Shown here piece by piece: positions 1 through 6,968 of a stretch of DNA of 10,000 nt (position 1 is the stretch's first letter; each line of letters opens with the position of its first letter). Both the position numbers and the translations under genes were made by a program. This DNA comes from Halisarca cf. caerulea (lineage: Eukaryota > Porifera > Demospongiae > Chondrillida > Halisarcidae): positions 1,455,001 to 1,465,000 of the forward strand of contig CAUJGJ010000161.1 of the NCBI GenBank assembly GCA_963170055.1, written 5' to 3'. The notes below the pieces were generated by a model. The model ran no database searches. It saw only the letters and a program-made list of their open reading frames with translations, and had not been told where the DNA came from.

Positions 1-78
1 TATGCACAAGTGAGTGGGAAGTTGCCATTTTCACTGTCTGTTTTTATAATGTACTGCCTTATATGGTATGTATATACA
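1..78 (+). repeat. Dispersed repeat family R1, copy A (3' part)
   Basis: This stretch aligns with the 3' part of a repeat found again at 1201-1417. The landmark at 57-77 (CCTTATATGGTATGTATATA and one more base) matches 1397-1417 at 19 of 21 positions by eye. The upstream block GTGAGTGGGAAGTTGCCATT at 10-29 matches the GTGAGAGACAAATTGTCATT block at 1318-1337 with several changes. The copy runs off the left edge of the window, so its full length is unknown. No transposase or terminal repeat is visible, and the family identity is unknown. Confidence 0.5.
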
Positions 79-125
79 CATCCAATATACCACAATATTT
101 TGAGTGGGTGGTTGTTTTGTTGTAG

Positions 126-261
126 CGTGCAAAGAAGAGCACGGTTTATGGGATTGCGATTCTTATTGTTGTGTCTCATTTCTTGTGCCTTACCAAACAC
201 TATAGCTGCAGCTAATGGAATGATCGATCTGATTTGTGTGCCTGCATATATAGCGTATCTG
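126..261 (+). CDS. Possible internal exon of an unidentified membrane protein
   Basis: I do not recognise this protein. The stretch is framed by a T/G-rich tract ending in TAG at 123-125, which resembles a 3' splice site, and by GGTACGT at 261-267, which resembles a strong 5' splice site. One frame is open throughout, with 45 codons from 127 to 261. It reads as a basic start (VQRRARF) followed by a strongly hydrophobic stretch (MGLRFLLLCLISCAL) and a second hydrophobic stretch (MIDLICVPAYIAYL) ending at the donor. That would suit either one or two membrane segments, or a signal peptide if translation starts at the ATG at 148. The frame is also open upstream of the acceptor, so openness alone is weak support. 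No partner exon is visible within the window. Chance is a real alternative, because open AT-rich DNA readily encodes hydrophobic residues. Confidence 0.25.
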
Positions 262-460
262 GTACGTATACATAATAATACTATAATTTAGAGTATATAA
301 TTATAATAATAATGTGATCACTGAAGTATATTATTATTATGATGACTAAACTGCATAGCTGAACTGACCCGGCAGTGCAATAGTAATGACTTACAACCTT
401 ACTTATATTGTTAGAATCATACTGTATACAACGCAAACACGCGCGTGTACACACACCCAT

Positions 461-467
<7 letters not shown>

Positions 468-527
<60 letters not shown>
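468..527. repeat. (CA)n microsatellite, about 30 units
   Basis: There is an uninterrupted CA run of 60 bp. It is preceded at 437-467 by an imperfect purine-pyrimidine alternation (ACGCGCGTGTACACACACCC-like sequence and GCGCGC). The whole stretch alternates purine and pyrimidine and so could form Z-DNA. The open frames across it, poly-Thr/His on plus and poly-Cys/Val on minus, are artefacts of the repeat. Confidence 0.97.
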
Positions 528-528
<1 letters not shown>

Positions 529-529
529 C

Positions 530-1200
530 AAATTGCGATGTATTAGCATAAAGATGACCACCGATCTTGTCCATTTCAATCAGTGGATAAATAATACTTA
601 TACATACACACAATTTCTATTAACCATATCGCGATAAACAATTAAACTTTTAACTTGGTCCATTAAGTATACCTGGGATAGTATATATACACTCCTGGAT
701 AGCAAGTAGTAGCCAAGTACTCTTTCCCTTCTCCCTGCTTGCCTCATGTACAGAACTGAAAGTAGCACTGATAAATGTAATATTATCATTATTCTTTTTA
801 TTGGCCCTTGATAGGACTTACTAACCAAATTCCACACAGTGTGTTTGTTTTCTGTGATATCTGCTTCGATCCAACATTGAACATTGACGCCCATTTTTCA
901 CGCATTATCTACTTAACAGTAGCCATAGAAAAACATGTATTCTATTCCGCTAAACATTCTGACAAACCTGATTACATCATGGCGTTTGTACAATGCAGAA
1001 TATGTATGTACAGATCTCATACATGCAGTGCTTGCATGGAGTATGCAATTTCCTTTTATACTTCCGCTCACTGTTTGTGTACTATACATGCAGTTATGGG
1101 AATTGTAGATGGTTTTTTCATTATACATAATGTAGGTACATAGTGTTGTGTATGAAATGAAAGCCTAAAGTGATGATATTGTGTTCATATTGATAATATA
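530..1200. other. AT-rich DNA with no supported feature
   Basis: I see no gene, RNA gene or clear repeat here. A plus-strand frame at 808-1143 and a minus-strand frame at 598-894 are open for about 100 codons. Neither has a recognisable motif, biased composition or flanking splice or promoter signal. Both use residues typical of translated AT-rich noncoding DNA. Confidence 0.5.
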
Positions 1201-1417
1201 TCAGCTCAATATGTGAGTGGGAGTATGGAACTTGAAGGCATGTTCACTCAATATGTTTACTAGTATGAACCTAGTTTGTGTTTCCCTGGGGGATTTCATT
1301 GTTGCTTTTGGGCAGAAGTGAGAGACAAATTGTCATTTTCATCGCATATATTTTTGTATTGTGCTGCATCGCATACTAGTTTCATTTTTGATGTGACCTT
1401 ATGTGGTATGTACATAC
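1201..1417 (+). repeat. Dispersed repeat family R1, copy B (longest copy)
   Basis: This is the copy that links the other two. Its left part (CAGCTCA at 1202; GTGTTTCCCTGGGGGA at 1278-1293; GGCAGAAGTGAG at 1311-1322) matches copy C at 1926-2051. Its right part, ending CCTTATGTGGTATGTACATA near 1417, matches copy A at 1-77. Copies are diverged by substitutions and small indels; for example, C has an extra CTG in the TTGTTGCTTTT block. No long open frame or terminal inverted repeat is visible, so it could be an old non-autonomous transposon or a SINE-like element. Confidence 0.55.
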
Positions 1418-1670
1418 ATACATATATCCTGTAGCATGATGTTTTTGCTATAATAGTAATGAGTGCAAAGCTCCTGGCCAAGGATTGAGATTAGCCTTTC
1501 ATTGGCCATTATTGTGTCACATTTAATGTCGTTAATTTGTATTTTTTATAAACATGCACCTCAGCTGTTGTAATGGGAATGGTCTATAGTTTGGGTGTTT
1601 CTGTTTTCACATACCCCACTATCTACACATTACATGACCTCGATCGATGTACGCAAACACTTTATGGTGC

Positions 1671-1910
1671 CCTACTACGTATGTACACATTATACATGCC
1701 CTACTATATACACGTTACACGTCCTACTACGTATGTGCACGTTACATGCCCTACTACGTATGTCCACGTTACATGCCCTACTACGTATGTGCACGTTACA
1801 TGCCCTACTACGTATGTCCACGTTACATGCCCTACTACGTATGTGCACGTTACATGCCCTACTACGTACGTATGTACACTTCGCATGCTCTGCTATGTGC
1901 ACATTACATG
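1671..1910 (+). repeat. 27-bp minisatellite with alternating unit types
   Basis: About nine tandem units run through this stretch. Five regular 27-bp units occupy 1722-1856, flanked by irregular units of 28 and 23 bp on the left (1671-1698, 1699-1721) and 31 and 23 bp on the right (1857-1887, 1888-1910). The core is CCTACTACGTATG, then GTGCAC or TCCAC-type sequence, then GTTACATG. In the regular block the variable base alternates G, C, G, C, G (TATGTGCAC versus TATGTCCAC), so the true repeating unit there is 54 bp. Because 27 is a multiple of three, several frames on both strands stay open. These are not genes. Confidence 0.95.
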
Positions 1911-1925
1911 TCCTAAACAAATATG

Positions 1926-2080
1926 CCAGCTCAGAGAATGAGGGGGGTATAGGTATTTCAAATTTACATTCACTGGCTGTTTGTTTGGAAACAGTATACA
2001 GATCGTGTTTCCACGGGGGAAGTATTGTTGCTGCTTTTAGGCAGAAATGAGTGGGAAGGTACCATTAATTGTCATAGTAC
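1926..2080 (+). repeat. Dispersed repeat family R1, copy C
   Basis: It shares ordered landmarks with copy B: CAGCTCA at 1927-1933, a G-rich GAGGGGGGTAT block where B has GAGTGGGAGTAT, GTGTTTCCACGGGGGA at 2005-2020 (14 of 16 positions match B), then TTGTTGCTGCTTTTAGGCAG and an AAATGAGTGGG block. The last block is closer to copy A's GTGAGTGGGAAG than to B's. The 27-bp minisatellite ends just 15 bp upstream. Confidence 0.55.
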
Positions 2081-2215
2081 CTTTAATTCTTCTTCTTTTT
2101 GGTTCAGAAATACCAGCTATATTCACCATTGTATTGCAACTACATTACTCATGCTGATGATTCTTCTGTACCCCAGGGGAGAGGTCGCTACATATACGTA
2201 CATACCTACATACAT

Positions 2216-2219
<4 letters not shown>

Positions 2220-2254
<35 letters not shown>

Positions 2255-2270
2255 AATATATATATATATA
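2220..2270. repeat. (AT)n microsatellite
   Basis: Two AT runs (2220-2252 and 2256-2270) are separated by a CAA interruption. They are preceded by CATA/CATAC-rich sequence from about 2190. The tract is self-complementary and could extrude a cruciform. Confidence 0.95.
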
Positions 2271-2438
2271 ATACATATGTATACACTGCGACAACTCCCA
2301 CATCCAACACTATTATTATTCTAGTGCATGAAGTACTGAAGAATGTACGAATTTGCACATGCAGTGCACTCACTTATGCCCCCACCTTTGTGTATGCAAA
2401 AATGTGTATAAAATGTACTAAAGGGTGTATTGTATGTA

Positions 2439-2724
2439 TCAGATATGGCAGCCTGTGAAGTAGCATACATACTTATAATATCTTACGTACATGTTTCAGA
2501 TATGGCAGCCTGTGAAGTAGCATACATACTTATAATATCTTACGTACATGTTTCAGATATGGCAGCCTGTGAAGTAGCATACATACTTATAATATCTTAC
2601 GTACATGTATCAGATATGGCAGCCTGTGAAGTAGTATACATATTTATAATAGCTTACGTACATGTATTAGATATGGCAGCCTGGGAAATCATATACATAA
2701 TATGTACAATATCTTACATGATTA
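2439..2724 (+). repeat. 57-bp minisatellite, five copies
   Basis: Units start at 2439, 2496, 2553, 2610 and 2667, and each contains the core AGATATGGCAGCCTG. Units 1 to 3 are nearly identical. Unit 4 has several substitutions, and unit 5 is clearly diverged and degraded at its end. The unit is 19 codons long, so a plus-strand frame at 2430-2729 stays open and repeats the peptide SDMAACEVAYILIISYVHV. Changes between units are freely amino-acid altering (for example AYILIIS to VYIFIIA), which argues against a coding role. Confidence 0.95.
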
Positions 2725-2736
2725 CCTAATACTAGT

Positions 2737-2755
2737 GTGTTACCCAGTGACACAA
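2737..2755 (+). repeat. Dispersed repeat family R2, short fragment
   Basis: GTGTTACCCAGTGACACAA matches TGTTACCCATTGACACAA at 3491-3508 with one change, and matches the reverse complement of about 3146-3162 closely. It lies between the 57-bp minisatellite and the ATG array. Confidence 0.45.
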
Positions 2756-2810
2756 TCTATGGCACCTTATCAAAACCAGCTCTAGCTGACAGGATTACCT
2801 CTTTAATGTA

Positions 2811-2850
<40 letters not shown>

Positions 2851-2985
2851 CGATGACGATGATGATGACGATGGTGATGATAATGATGGTGATGATGATG
2901 ATGATGATGATGATGACGATGATGATGATGATAATGATGATGATGACGATGACGATGATGATGACGATGCTGATGATAATGATGG

Positions 2986-3024
<39 letters not shown>

Positions 3025-3075
3025 CGATGATGACGACGATGGTGATGATGATGATGGTGATGATAATGATGATGA
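2811..3075. repeat. ATG/GAT trinucleotide array with higher-order structure
   Basis: This is a 265-bp array of ATG triplets interrupted by ACG, GTG, ATA and CTG variants. The pattern of variants at 2838-2915 recurs at 2934-3011, an offset of exactly 96 bp, with one difference in 78 positions (G at 2874, C at 2970). A segmental duplication within the array explains this. The poly-Met frame on plus and the poly-His frame on minus are artefacts. Confidence 0.97.
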
Positions 3076-3080
3076 ATCAT

Positions 3081-3100
3081 ACCAATATTATTATATTGGT
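3081..3100. repeat. Small perfect inverted repeat
   Basis: ACCAATAT at 3081-3088 and ATATTGGT at 3093-3100 form perfect 8-bp arms around a 4-bp loop. It sits between the ATG array and the larger R2 inverted repeat. Confidence 0.8.
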
Positions 3101-3162
3101 GTTAACCAGTCACAATGCAAATTAAATTTTGCAAATTTGCATTGTCTGTCACTGGTTAACAC
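3099..3162. repeat. R2 inverted pair, near-palindrome
   Basis: The left arm at 3099-3123 (GTGTTAACCAGTCACAATGC and AAATT) is the reverse complement of the right arm at 3134-3162, apart from a short insertion (TCTG region) in the right arm. The spacer is 10 bp (3124-3133). The transcript of either strand could fold into a long hairpin. The right arm continues as a minus-strand R2 copy to about 3183. Confidence 0.8.
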
Positions 3163-3183
3163 TCTACCACCCGGCCTGGGGTT
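3132..3183 (-). repeat. Dispersed repeat family R2, minus-strand copy
   Basis: Read on the minus strand it runs AACCCCAGGCC, then GGGTGGTAGAGTGTTAACCA, then GTGACAGACAATGCAAATTTG. The same order of blocks occurs on plus at 3469-3530. The TGGTAGAGTGTT segment loosely resembles a tRNA A-box, but no B-box is visible, so a tRNA-derived SINE is only a possibility. Confidence 0.65.
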
Positions 3184-3468
3184 TTCAAGTGTTGACCTGC
3201 GATTGCGTGAGTGGCATCTCTTAGTAGACACTGTATTTGGGGTTGTAAGTACCTGAGGGAATACTGACAAGAGTGGAATTTAGAAGGGTACATATATACA
3301 TATGGTCTTAATTGCATTGTTTTTACTGTATACGTACATATGTATGTGCTTTTAGCAATACTAGCTCTTGACTGATGTACAAACTTGCGAGCTCAGCTGT
3401 ACCTGTACCTTCAAGCACAGTGTTTACAAGACATACATACCCTCACACTCAAGTCAACACAGTCATGT
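3184..3468. other. Spacer DNA with no supported feature
   Basis: This is AT-rich sequence between two R2 copies. It has short CATATATACATATG-like and TACGTACATATGTA palindromic stretches near 3290-3350, but no gene signal that I can support. Confidence 0.4.
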
Positions 3469-3530
3469 AACCCCAGGCCAAGTGGTAGTCTGTTACCCAT
3501 TGACACAAGTACAAAAACAATGCAAATTTG
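3469..3530 (+). repeat. Dispersed repeat family R2, plus-strand copy
   Basis: The ordered blocks are AACCCCAGGCC (3469-3479), GTGGTAG, TGTTACCCATTGACA and ACAATGCAAATTTG (3517-3530). They match the minus-strand copy at 3132-3183. This copy has an extra A-rich insertion of about 8 bp before ACAATGC. It lies inside a 105-codon open frame (3368-3685), which is therefore unlikely to be a real gene. Confidence 0.65.
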
Positions 3531-3703
3531 ATATTGCTTCGATCAGTATTGCATTAGAAGAGCTTATGATAATTATGCACATAAGAAATGTTCCTTCTTT
3601 TAGATCTTTGCTATACTATAATGCAGTTACTGGCTTCCCACAAACCACAAACCAGCTAACAAAATTGTTTGGGGGTTTTCTATGAGTTTGTAAACACAGA
3701 TCA

Positions 3704-3788
3704 CACATACATGCACATGCATACACAAACGCAAACGCACACACACATATGCACGCATGCATGCATGCACACATGCACATGCACATGG
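3704..3788. repeat. Imperfect CA-rich simple repeat
   Basis: The tract is a mixture of CACA, CATGCA and CGCA units, including ACACACACA at about 3738-3746 and GCATGCATGCATGC around 3755. Open frames on both strands across it are repeat artefacts. Confidence 0.9.
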
Positions 3789-3948
3789 ACACTCACACAA
3801 AGGTACGTATTTACGTACATGCACAAAAGCAAAGTTTGGTACTTGACAATGAACTCGATGTCCCAATTTGAAAGTAGATGTCGCAGATGTGCTTTCAAGT
3901 TTGATTTATTGTATTCAAATCTACTTGATCTGCCACCTTAGTATCAAT

Positions 3949-3978
3949 CCCCCACCACCACCACCACCATCATCATCA
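3949..3978. repeat. (CCA)n / (TCA)n short trinucleotide repeat
   Basis: About six CCA triplets pass into about four TCA triplets. The tract is followed by T-rich, low-complexity sequence to about 4085 that carries no gene signal. Confidence 0.9.
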
Positions 3979-4185
3979 TTGTATAATATCATTATAATTA
4001 ATTGTTCTTCTTGTTTTTGTTTTTCAATATTATTAATCTTTTTTATTGTTATTGTTGTTTTGTTATTATTGTTAATATTGTTTTCCAATGAGCCATGAGA
4101 TGTATTTTCATGCAGTTGCATCATGTATACTATGTACTTTGTATATAGTCTTATGCATATGACAGCTGGTGATTGAGTGGGTAGG

Positions 4186-4392
4186 TACCGTATACTTTAC
4201 ATGTGACTAAACTTTCGTGATATTTGCAGATTTTCAGCCATCCGCGAAACTTTACACCCGTGAAAATTTAGATTGGGCTCTTTTGCAATGGCATAATACG
4301 GCTGTCCACAAATGTAAGAACGCGCAAATCACTACAAGCCAAGATCCGCAATTTTAAAGTTTCACCCTGTGAAAATTTAAGCGTATTCAGTA
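4186..4392. mobile_element. Decayed MITE with TACCGTATA-type ends
   Basis: The left end TACCGTATACTTTA at 4186 pairs loosely with the reverse complement of the right end at 4381-4392 (TACTGAATACGC). Inside there are direct copies of a CACCC(T)GTGAAAATTTA block (about 4255-4271 and 4364-4381) and GCGAAACTTTA / TAAAGTTTC blocks in opposite orientation. This is the same style as the intact element at 4802-5127, and the ACCGTA terminus is shared. Several positions that are CGCG in the intact element are GTG-type here, as expected if methylated CpG sites decayed. There is no coding capacity. The ends are approximate. Confidence 0.55.
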
Positions 4393-4611
4393 TATTAATT
4401 GCATATTTAATTTCACTGAATACTTGTTGTCTAATGACATCCTAGATATAATACATATCTGCTGTTTTAACAGACATTTTGTTGTTACTTTTATGCAGAA
4501 ATCTCGTAATTCATCATTCTTTTGTCTCATTATGCAATGGGCGCTGTTAGCTGGTACAAATATTATAGACTGAGTGTCTATAAATTTGACTTGGCATGCG
4601 TCCTGTATATA

Positions 4612-4799
4612 CATACATACATGCGTGCATACGTGCGTATATATACATATACATACATACATACAGTACATACAGCACATACATGCATACACACATACGT
4701 GCATACATACGTATATATACATATACATACAGTACATACAGCACATACGTACATACACACATACGTACGTACATGCATACGTGCATACGTACGTATATA
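4612..4799. repeat. CATA-rich minisatellite, left of the MITE
   Basis: The tract is an irregular array of ACATAC, GTGCATAC and TATATA blocks. A recognisable unit beginning AGTACATACAGCACAT occurs at 4665 and 4731 (spacing 66 bp) and again at 5149, to the right of the transposon. All open frames through it on both strands are artefacts. Confidence 0.9.
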
Positions 4800-4801
4800 T
4801 A

Positions 4802-5127
4802 CCGTAGAGCGGGAAATTTTCGCGAGGTAATATTTTCGCTATATTCGCGAATTGTACGGATTCGCAAAACTTTAACTGCGAAAATTTCGCCAGATGCGCA
4901 GTAAAGTTAGGAAAACAACGTGCTTTAACAAGATTCTCCAAGGAATGGAGCGTTAAGCTCAGCGAAAGCACGCTCCGAACTTGAAACAGTCTAGAAATAG
5001 ACGCAAATGACTCGGAAACGTAAAAAAACGCAAATAACTATCTTCACATCGCGAAATAAAACTCGCGAAATTTACATTTTACTTCAATTCGCGAAAATTT
5101 ATGCCGCGAAAATTTCCCGCTCTACGG
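4802..5127. mobile_element. Intact MITE with perfect terminal inverted repeats, TA target site
   Basis: The segment at 4800-4824 (TACCGTAGAGCGGGAAATTT plus TCGCG) is the exact reverse complement of 5105-5129. The outermost TA on each side is best read as the target-site duplication, leaving a 326-bp element beginning CCGTAGAGC. Subterminal regions carry repeated TTCGCGA and GCGAAAATTT motifs in both orientations, and similarity between the two ends continues beyond the perfect arms. The interior (4919-4976) holds overlapping hairpins. There is no open frame for a transposase, so it must be moved in trans. TA targeting suggests Tc1/mariner-type mobilisation, but the ends do not identify a family for me. 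It sits inside a minisatellite, and joining the flanks at the TA regenerates the array sequence exactly. Confidence 0.92.
4919..4976. other. Overlapping hairpins inside the MITE
   Basis: Three pairings are visible: CGTGCTTT (4919-4926) with AAAGCACG (4965-4972), GGAGCGT (4947-4953) with ACGCTCC (4970-4976), and CTCCA (4936-4940) with TGGAG (4946-4950). They share bases, so they cannot all form at once. This is the least AT-rich part of the element core. Confidence 0.6.
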
Positions 5128-5129
5128 TA

Positions 5130-5218
5130 CATATACATACATACATACAGTACATACAGCACATACGTACATACACACATACGTACGTACATGCATACGT
5201 GCATACGTATGTACATAC
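5130..5218. repeat. CATA-rich minisatellite, right of the MITE
   Basis: The 68 bp at 5142-5209 are identical to 4724-4791 on the other side of the transposon. This continues the same minisatellite array, which the element split. Confidence 0.9.
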
Positions 5219-5493
5219 AATAATTATTTTGCAAGTACTGTATGTTCCATTGTAATGTTGTGATCTTAAGCTAGGTTGTAAAGTATCAGGTATATAATGT
5301 GGATTACATGATGTGTACTTCAAACATATATCTCTTTCCATTACCTACGTATATATTGATGCATCACAAGTATTGCATAGGAATCATTTAAATTTCAAAT
5401 TAGCTATAGATGGATGATTTATGGAGTCGAGTTTTCTAGTACCCAACTTGTTTCCACTATGTAGTTCATGGTGCTTTGTTTTGCACTATGTTG
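5219..5493. other. AT-rich DNA with no supported feature
   Basis: This is spacer sequence between the minisatellite and the next MITE. I see no gene, RNA gene or clear repeat. Confidence 0.4.
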
Positions 5494-5681
5494 CAGTGAA
5501 ACCCTCTATTCCAGACACTTTGAGACCAGAAAGAACTGTCCTGAATATTGACGTGTCCTCATTTCAGGGGTTGAAGTTGTACTATGGCAAAGTTTAGTGA
5601 ATCGTTTGGTTCCGGTTACATGTGTCCTTAATATAGAGGGGTGTTCGTAATTCAGGTGTCTGGATTAGAGTGGGTCCACTG
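5494..5681. mobile_element. pogo/mariner-like MITE, CAGTG ends
   Basis: The left end at 5494-5518 (CAGTGAAACCCTCTATTCCA plus GACAC) pairs with the right end at 5656-5681, whose reverse complement starts CAGTGGACCCACTCTAATCC and continues AGACAC. The arms are imperfect inverted repeats of about 25 bp, with small indels. The right end is followed by TA and the left end is preceded by TG, so a TA target duplication is plausible with one base changed. Interior blocks of the type GTGTCCTTAATATAGAGGGG resemble the body of many short pogo/Tigger-like elements, from memory. At 188 bp it cannot encode a transposase. Confidence 0.8.
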
Positions 5682-5735
5682 TACCACTTTCACAATCAGT
5701 ATGAGCAAGTGTAAACAATTGATTTTTTGTGCATA

Positions 5736-5935
5736 GACCGTATAGGCGCTAATTTTGTGGGGCATATGTTTTGCGAATAAAGAACCTGGCTGTAATTCAC
5801 GATTTTAGTTGTGCAAATGAACCAGTCCCTACTGTATCTTGAACAAACATTCAGAATTTATGTGTCTAATCAAATATTCGCAATTGAATTTTTACAAATG
5901 CAGGCTCATTTGTGAAATTTGTGAATATAAATTAA
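5736..5935. mobile_element. Decayed element related to the ACCGTA MITE family
   Basis: It begins ACCGTATAGGCGCTAATTTT at 5737. About 16 of the first 24 positions match the perfect end of the 4802 element. The body contains TTTTGCGAATAAAG, CAAATATTCGCAATTG and TTTGTGAAATTTGTGAATAT, which look like the GCGAA-rich subterminal motifs with CG replaced by TG. The right end is not clearly defined and no target-site duplication is seen. There is no coding potential. Confidence 0.4.
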
Positions 5936-6737
5936 GTAAAAATGAAGTCCAGGGAAATTACCATCTATTGAGGTGTTAGCTGTTTCTGTATTGCATGCCA
6001 TTGGAAGCCACTCATGTGTTGGACTATATATAGTACCATGTGTTGTGACTAATAATAGTGCTCTTAATATAATAAGTTGATCTTGGAACTCCCAAAGTGT
6101 ATTGGAAGTGACTTCTTAGCGGAAATACGTTCTGTGCTAGTGTATTGGCTGCCATGTTTAATTCCTCATCATCCCTACATATGAACCACTACCACGGTTC
6201 GTGATACAATAGAACCCTCAGTAGTGGACTATCTGAAGTACATACTTTGTCCAGAAGGTTTGCTGTTTTATAGCTAAAGTACACAATGTCATGGATCTTG
6301 GAATGAAAGGACAGTTACTGTATCTATTTGGCATTGCACAATGTGTTGTTTTCATGCACTGTCAAGAGCACCTGATGAAAGGCTTGCATTTGGTACAAGC
6401 ACTTATCCCTGGGATTAAAAAGGTAGAGAAGTAGAGTGGGGTTAATAATTGAAACCTACTAAGTCTTACTGGTTAACAAATTCAATCTTTGTACCTAACG
6501 GTATAAACCTTCACTTTGCAATATCCCAGCAGGAACATAATATGAGAGGATAAAGGGGAAAGCATAAACATAGATAATAGAAGGACAGAAACCACAATTA
6601 TATGCTTCTGCATCAGCTTGTTTTAACTTATCATGGTGGTTCAGCTTATAGCACTTACTGGCTTACATGGCGTATTATCCCTTGTACTTAAGATTTACTT
6701 TATATACGTATTATACTATTCAAGGGGTATTGTGTGC

Positions 6738-6738
<1 letters not shown>
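5936..6738. other. Single-copy-looking AT-rich DNA, no supported gene
   Basis: I find no convincing open frame, splice pair, RNA gene or repeat here. Around 6208-6265 a stretch starting ATAGAACCCTCAGTAGTGGA faintly recalls pogo-like MITE ends, but I could not find a matching opposite end. Confidence 0.4.

Positions 6739-6805
<67 letters not shown>
6739..6805. repeat. (TG)n microsatellite, tract 1
   Basis: This pure TG run of about 33 units is followed by interrupted TGTGTACATG and TATG units to 6875. Frames across it (poly-Cys/Val on plus, poly-Thr/His on minus) are artefacts. Confidence 0.95.
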
Positions 6806-6811
<6 letters not shown>

Positions 6812-6871
6812 TATATATGTGTGTACATGTGTGTACATGTGTGTGTGTGTGTGTATGTGTGTATGTATGTA

Positions 6872-6875
<4 letters not shown>

Positions 6876-6963
<88 letters not shown>
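6876..6963. repeat. (TG)n microsatellite, tract 2
   Basis: This is a pure TG run of 44 units ending at GTGCAGTTGTGATC. It is separated from tract 1 by interrupted repeats. Confidence 0.95.
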
Positions 6964-6967
<4 letters not shown>

Positions 6968-6968
6968 T

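Noticed and set aside
281..637. Open frames of poly-Thr/His and poly-Cys/Val across the CA tract
   Set aside because: They are direct translations of a dinucleotide repeat and have no independent support.
808..1143. 111-codon plus-strand frame
   Set aside because: No motif, no promoter or splice context, and composition typical of translated AT-rich DNA.
1573..2050. Several long frames on both strands across the 27-bp minisatellite
   Set aside because: A 27-bp unit keeps many frames open at once; the peptides simply repeat the unit.
2430..2729. 99-codon frame with five 19-residue repeats
   Set aside because: Unit length is a multiple of three and changes between units freely alter amino acids, so there is no sign of coding constraint.
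2757..3125. Poly-Met (plus) and poly-His (minus) proteins
   Set aside because: They are translations of the ATG/CAT trinucleotide array; a metal-binding poly-His protein is not supported by any flanking gene structure.
3368..3685. 105-codon plus-strand frame
   Set aside because: It contains a copy of dispersed repeat R2, which is shared with noncoding positions nearby.
4387..4971. 194-codon minus-strand frame
   Set aside because: It runs through the CATA minisatellite and into the MITE end; no plausible protein core remains.
6208..6270. Possible further pogo-like MITE end (AGAACCCTCAGTAGTGGA)
   Set aside because: No matching inverted end or target duplication was found nearby.
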